Positions 62,099-64,000 of a stretch of 64,000 nt of DNA are shown piece by piece. The notes beneath the pieces were generated by a model that saw nothing but the letters and a program-made list of their open reading frames with translations, was not told where the DNA came from and ran no database searches. Each line of letters starts with the position of its first letter. Within the stretch, counting starts at the first letter, position 1. The position numbers and the translations under genes were made by a program. This DNA comes from Xylaria sp. FL1777 (taxonomy: Eukaryota > Ascomycota > Sordariomycetes > Xylariales > Xylariaceae): positions 1-64,000 of the forward strand of contig MU400607.1 of the NCBI GenBank assembly GCA_022578965.1, given 5' to 3'.

Positions 62099-63466
62099 GT
62101 TGCTTGTTGGTACAGGTATCTTCAGGCTGCTGAGGGAGGATGATGGTAGGAAGGTACATAGGAGTGAAGTTAGAAGGACCTGTTTAGAGCATTCACAGGT
62201 CGACGTGAATAGGTAGTTTATATATTAGAGGAGTTTATATCGAAGATGGTGCCATATCTCCAGGATCAACAGCATCGCCTAACTAGCAAGGGTGCTAGTT
62301 GAAAGGAGCCATTCCCTGTTCCCCTCGAAGCCCAGGCCCTCCATTACATGTCACAATCCTTCACTGGTAGTTCTAGCATTAACTCATTATTATTACCCAA
62401 AGAGAGCAGCCCTAAGCTAGCAACGGTTGCTACACGAGTATATATATAGTATGGTACCTGTCTTGGCCCGTGTAATATCAGCCCCCGTCCTCCGTATGAT
62501 CCTTTGTCTCGCGCATAATATCAGACCTACCGACATGGTTTATAGCGCTAGGTTCGGGACGTAGGCCGAGCTACGGGATATCCCGCTTGTAGACTATAGA
62601 GCTAGTTAGAGGAGGGAAAGAGGTGCCTACACTAAAATCATAAGGTAATAGAATAACAGATCCTCTACATCCTATGCTCGACCCTAGCTGTGTTAACCAA
62701 CATATGCGTGTAAGTCGTTGCGAGCCCTATAGGGAGCGAATCTGGACAAGGTGGGGCGTAGCGCGGGTATTATGCTGATTGGCCAATTACATGCTGGCAC
62801 CTTCTCGATTCGTCTTTCTTGATTTCAAGGCCTAGCTTACTATCCATGCGGGCGGTGCGGACTCTACCTAGGAGGTAGCTATCAAAATTAAGCGAGCCGT
62901 TATTATGAGGGTGTATCGTGATGTATTGTCGTAAGAGCGCGAGTTGCTTTCACCCATCTCTACACGTGTAAGACGTGTTCTAACGAATCGTGCGGCGGGC
63001 CATCAGGGGCCAAGCAGACTCTACTCACGAGTCACACGTGCTGTAATAGACCAGATTAGGAATACCCTCAACTTCCCCGGCCCTGGAGCTGAGCGCTACG
63101 GGCTGCGGCCGCACGCGCTCTATACGACGCCGACTTTGAAGCCTTTAAACGATGGCATCTCAACAGATTTATCGTCATTATAACGCACGTCGTCGTACGA
63201 TTGTGGTTACAGGCTAGAGTTATTTGGAACCTAGATGGTCGGTCTCGACCTATAAAAAAGCCAGGATGCCGTCACGATCAAGAATTAGCTGTCACGCTAC
63301 GCCGTCATGCTACGCCGTCACGTAAGGCCGCAGGTATCGTGTAGTAGAGGGAATTGAAAAGGAAAGTTCTATTCAAAAAGCAAGGAAGGATTCCAAATAA
63401 GGACAGAATTCTCCTGCATCAACAGTACTAATATATCAATCAACTGAACGCTTCAGTTGACTAACG
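62099..63466. other. Gene-free stretch, nothing firm recognised
   Basis: 1.4 kb of mixed composition. A 13-bp unit GTCA[CT]GCTACGCC is repeated in tandem at 63291-63316 with a partial third copy. A 79-codon frame at 62944-63183 lacks an ATG and shows no known motif. This could be an old, lightly mutated repeat. Confidence 0.35.
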
Positions 63467-63853
63467 TTACGAGAGATATTGTGAATTGTTGGCATCATAC
63501 CTGCCCAGGGGTCTTGGTGAAGTTGACTGAGTTGATGTGACCTTATTCAGAGGTGTTCGAGGACCTTTTCCACTTCTCCGTTTTCTAGGTTGTGGAAGAG
63601 CTGGTCGATATTTTCCAAAACGTCTTAGGTCTATGAACAAACTTGTCTTTTTGACTTTTGGTAGCAAACCAGGGGGTTGGTTGATGGCAATAGCCTGACC
63701 CTTTCGGCGTAAGTGGATTAGATAATATTCGCTTTCGGCCTGGTATTGTTCGTAGTTTTGAGTGAAATGGCGGCTTAATTAGATATACTTGAAACAACTA
63801 ACATAGCTAGCGAACAGGGCTGTTGCGCTTAGGGCACCAACAAGGTATGACAT
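63467..63853 (-). pseudogene. Possible broken gene with one in-frame stop
   Basis: From ATG 63853 the frame reads MSYLVGALSATALFASYV, then TAA at 63781-63779, then stays open for 103 more codons (HFTQNYEQYQAESEYYLIHL, AINQPPGLLPKVKKTSLF, a basic PQPRKRRSGKGPRT) to 63467. Ordinary codon composition on both sides of one TAA suggests a gene broken by a point change, or an unrecognised intron. The family is not recognised. It could also be a chance frame. Confidence 0.3.
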
Positions 63854-64000
63854 CAAATGCTTCTGCTATCGTGATGGAATGAACGATATTTCGTTCTAGG
63901 CCGGACGATTATGTTAGGTAAGTATGTACGTTTAAATGAGGGGTTGATGCGGCTGAGAAAAGGAAACACTTGAGTGGTGGGTTGAGCGAGGGGTGTCTGC

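Noticed and set aside
62944..63183. 79-codon ORF
   Set aside because: It starts with TTG and shows no known motif; composition suggests chance.

Overview
The window looks like nuclear DNA of a filamentous ascomycete (Pezizomycotina). Genes carry short GT-AG introns of about 50-95 bp with CTAAC/CTGAC-type branch sites. There are HET-domain genes, a GH3 xylosidase, a DUF8021-type secreted protein and a GPI-type small secreted protein. A 37 kb block of old retrotransposons has been driven to extreme A+T by what looks like repeat-induced point mutation (RIP). The species cannot be named from the sequence.

Layout. 1-598: the AT-rich tail of a retroelement leaving the window on the left. 599-23886: ordinary gene-bearing DNA. 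It holds a J-domain protein (1451-3308, minus), a small decayed gene (3777-4031), a coiled-coil protein (6373-7917), a secreted DUF8021-like protein (8363-9154, minus), a secreted GH3 beta-xylosidase (9950-12341) and a frameshifted HET-domain gene (13132-15181). Next comes a very long minus-strand gene (15244-20041), best read as one kinase-HET fusion, and then a second kinase of the same family, divergently oriented (21877-23678). 61052-64000: ordinary DNA with one GPI-type secreted protein (61484-62098, minus) and a possible decayed ORF at the edge.

23887-61043 is one nested transposon block whose history can be read from target-site duplications (TSDs). A hairpin MITE (8-bp TSD) was split by a Ty3/gypsy element O (24268-61028, 221-bp LTRs). 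O was then hit by gypsy G1 (26491-34192), gypsy G2 (36973-52335, itself split by G3 at 41009-48667), gypsy H (52603-60464), and a 213-bp TG...CA element (25331-25543) that shows no RIP. All large elements are dead; only relics of reverse transcriptase and RNase H are legible.

The most unusual signal is at 17300-17826. Between the kinase part and the HET part of the fusion gene lie eight consecutive canonical introns separated by seven exons of exactly 3 nt, all in phase 0. With these spliced, 13 coding exons give one open frame of 1328 residues. Read separately, the HET half has no start codon.

Gene interplay. The HET genes and kinases at 13-24 kb form an accessory, probably allorecognition-related cluster next to the transposon nest. 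The xylosidase and its divergent secreted neighbour fit a plant-biomass lifestyle.
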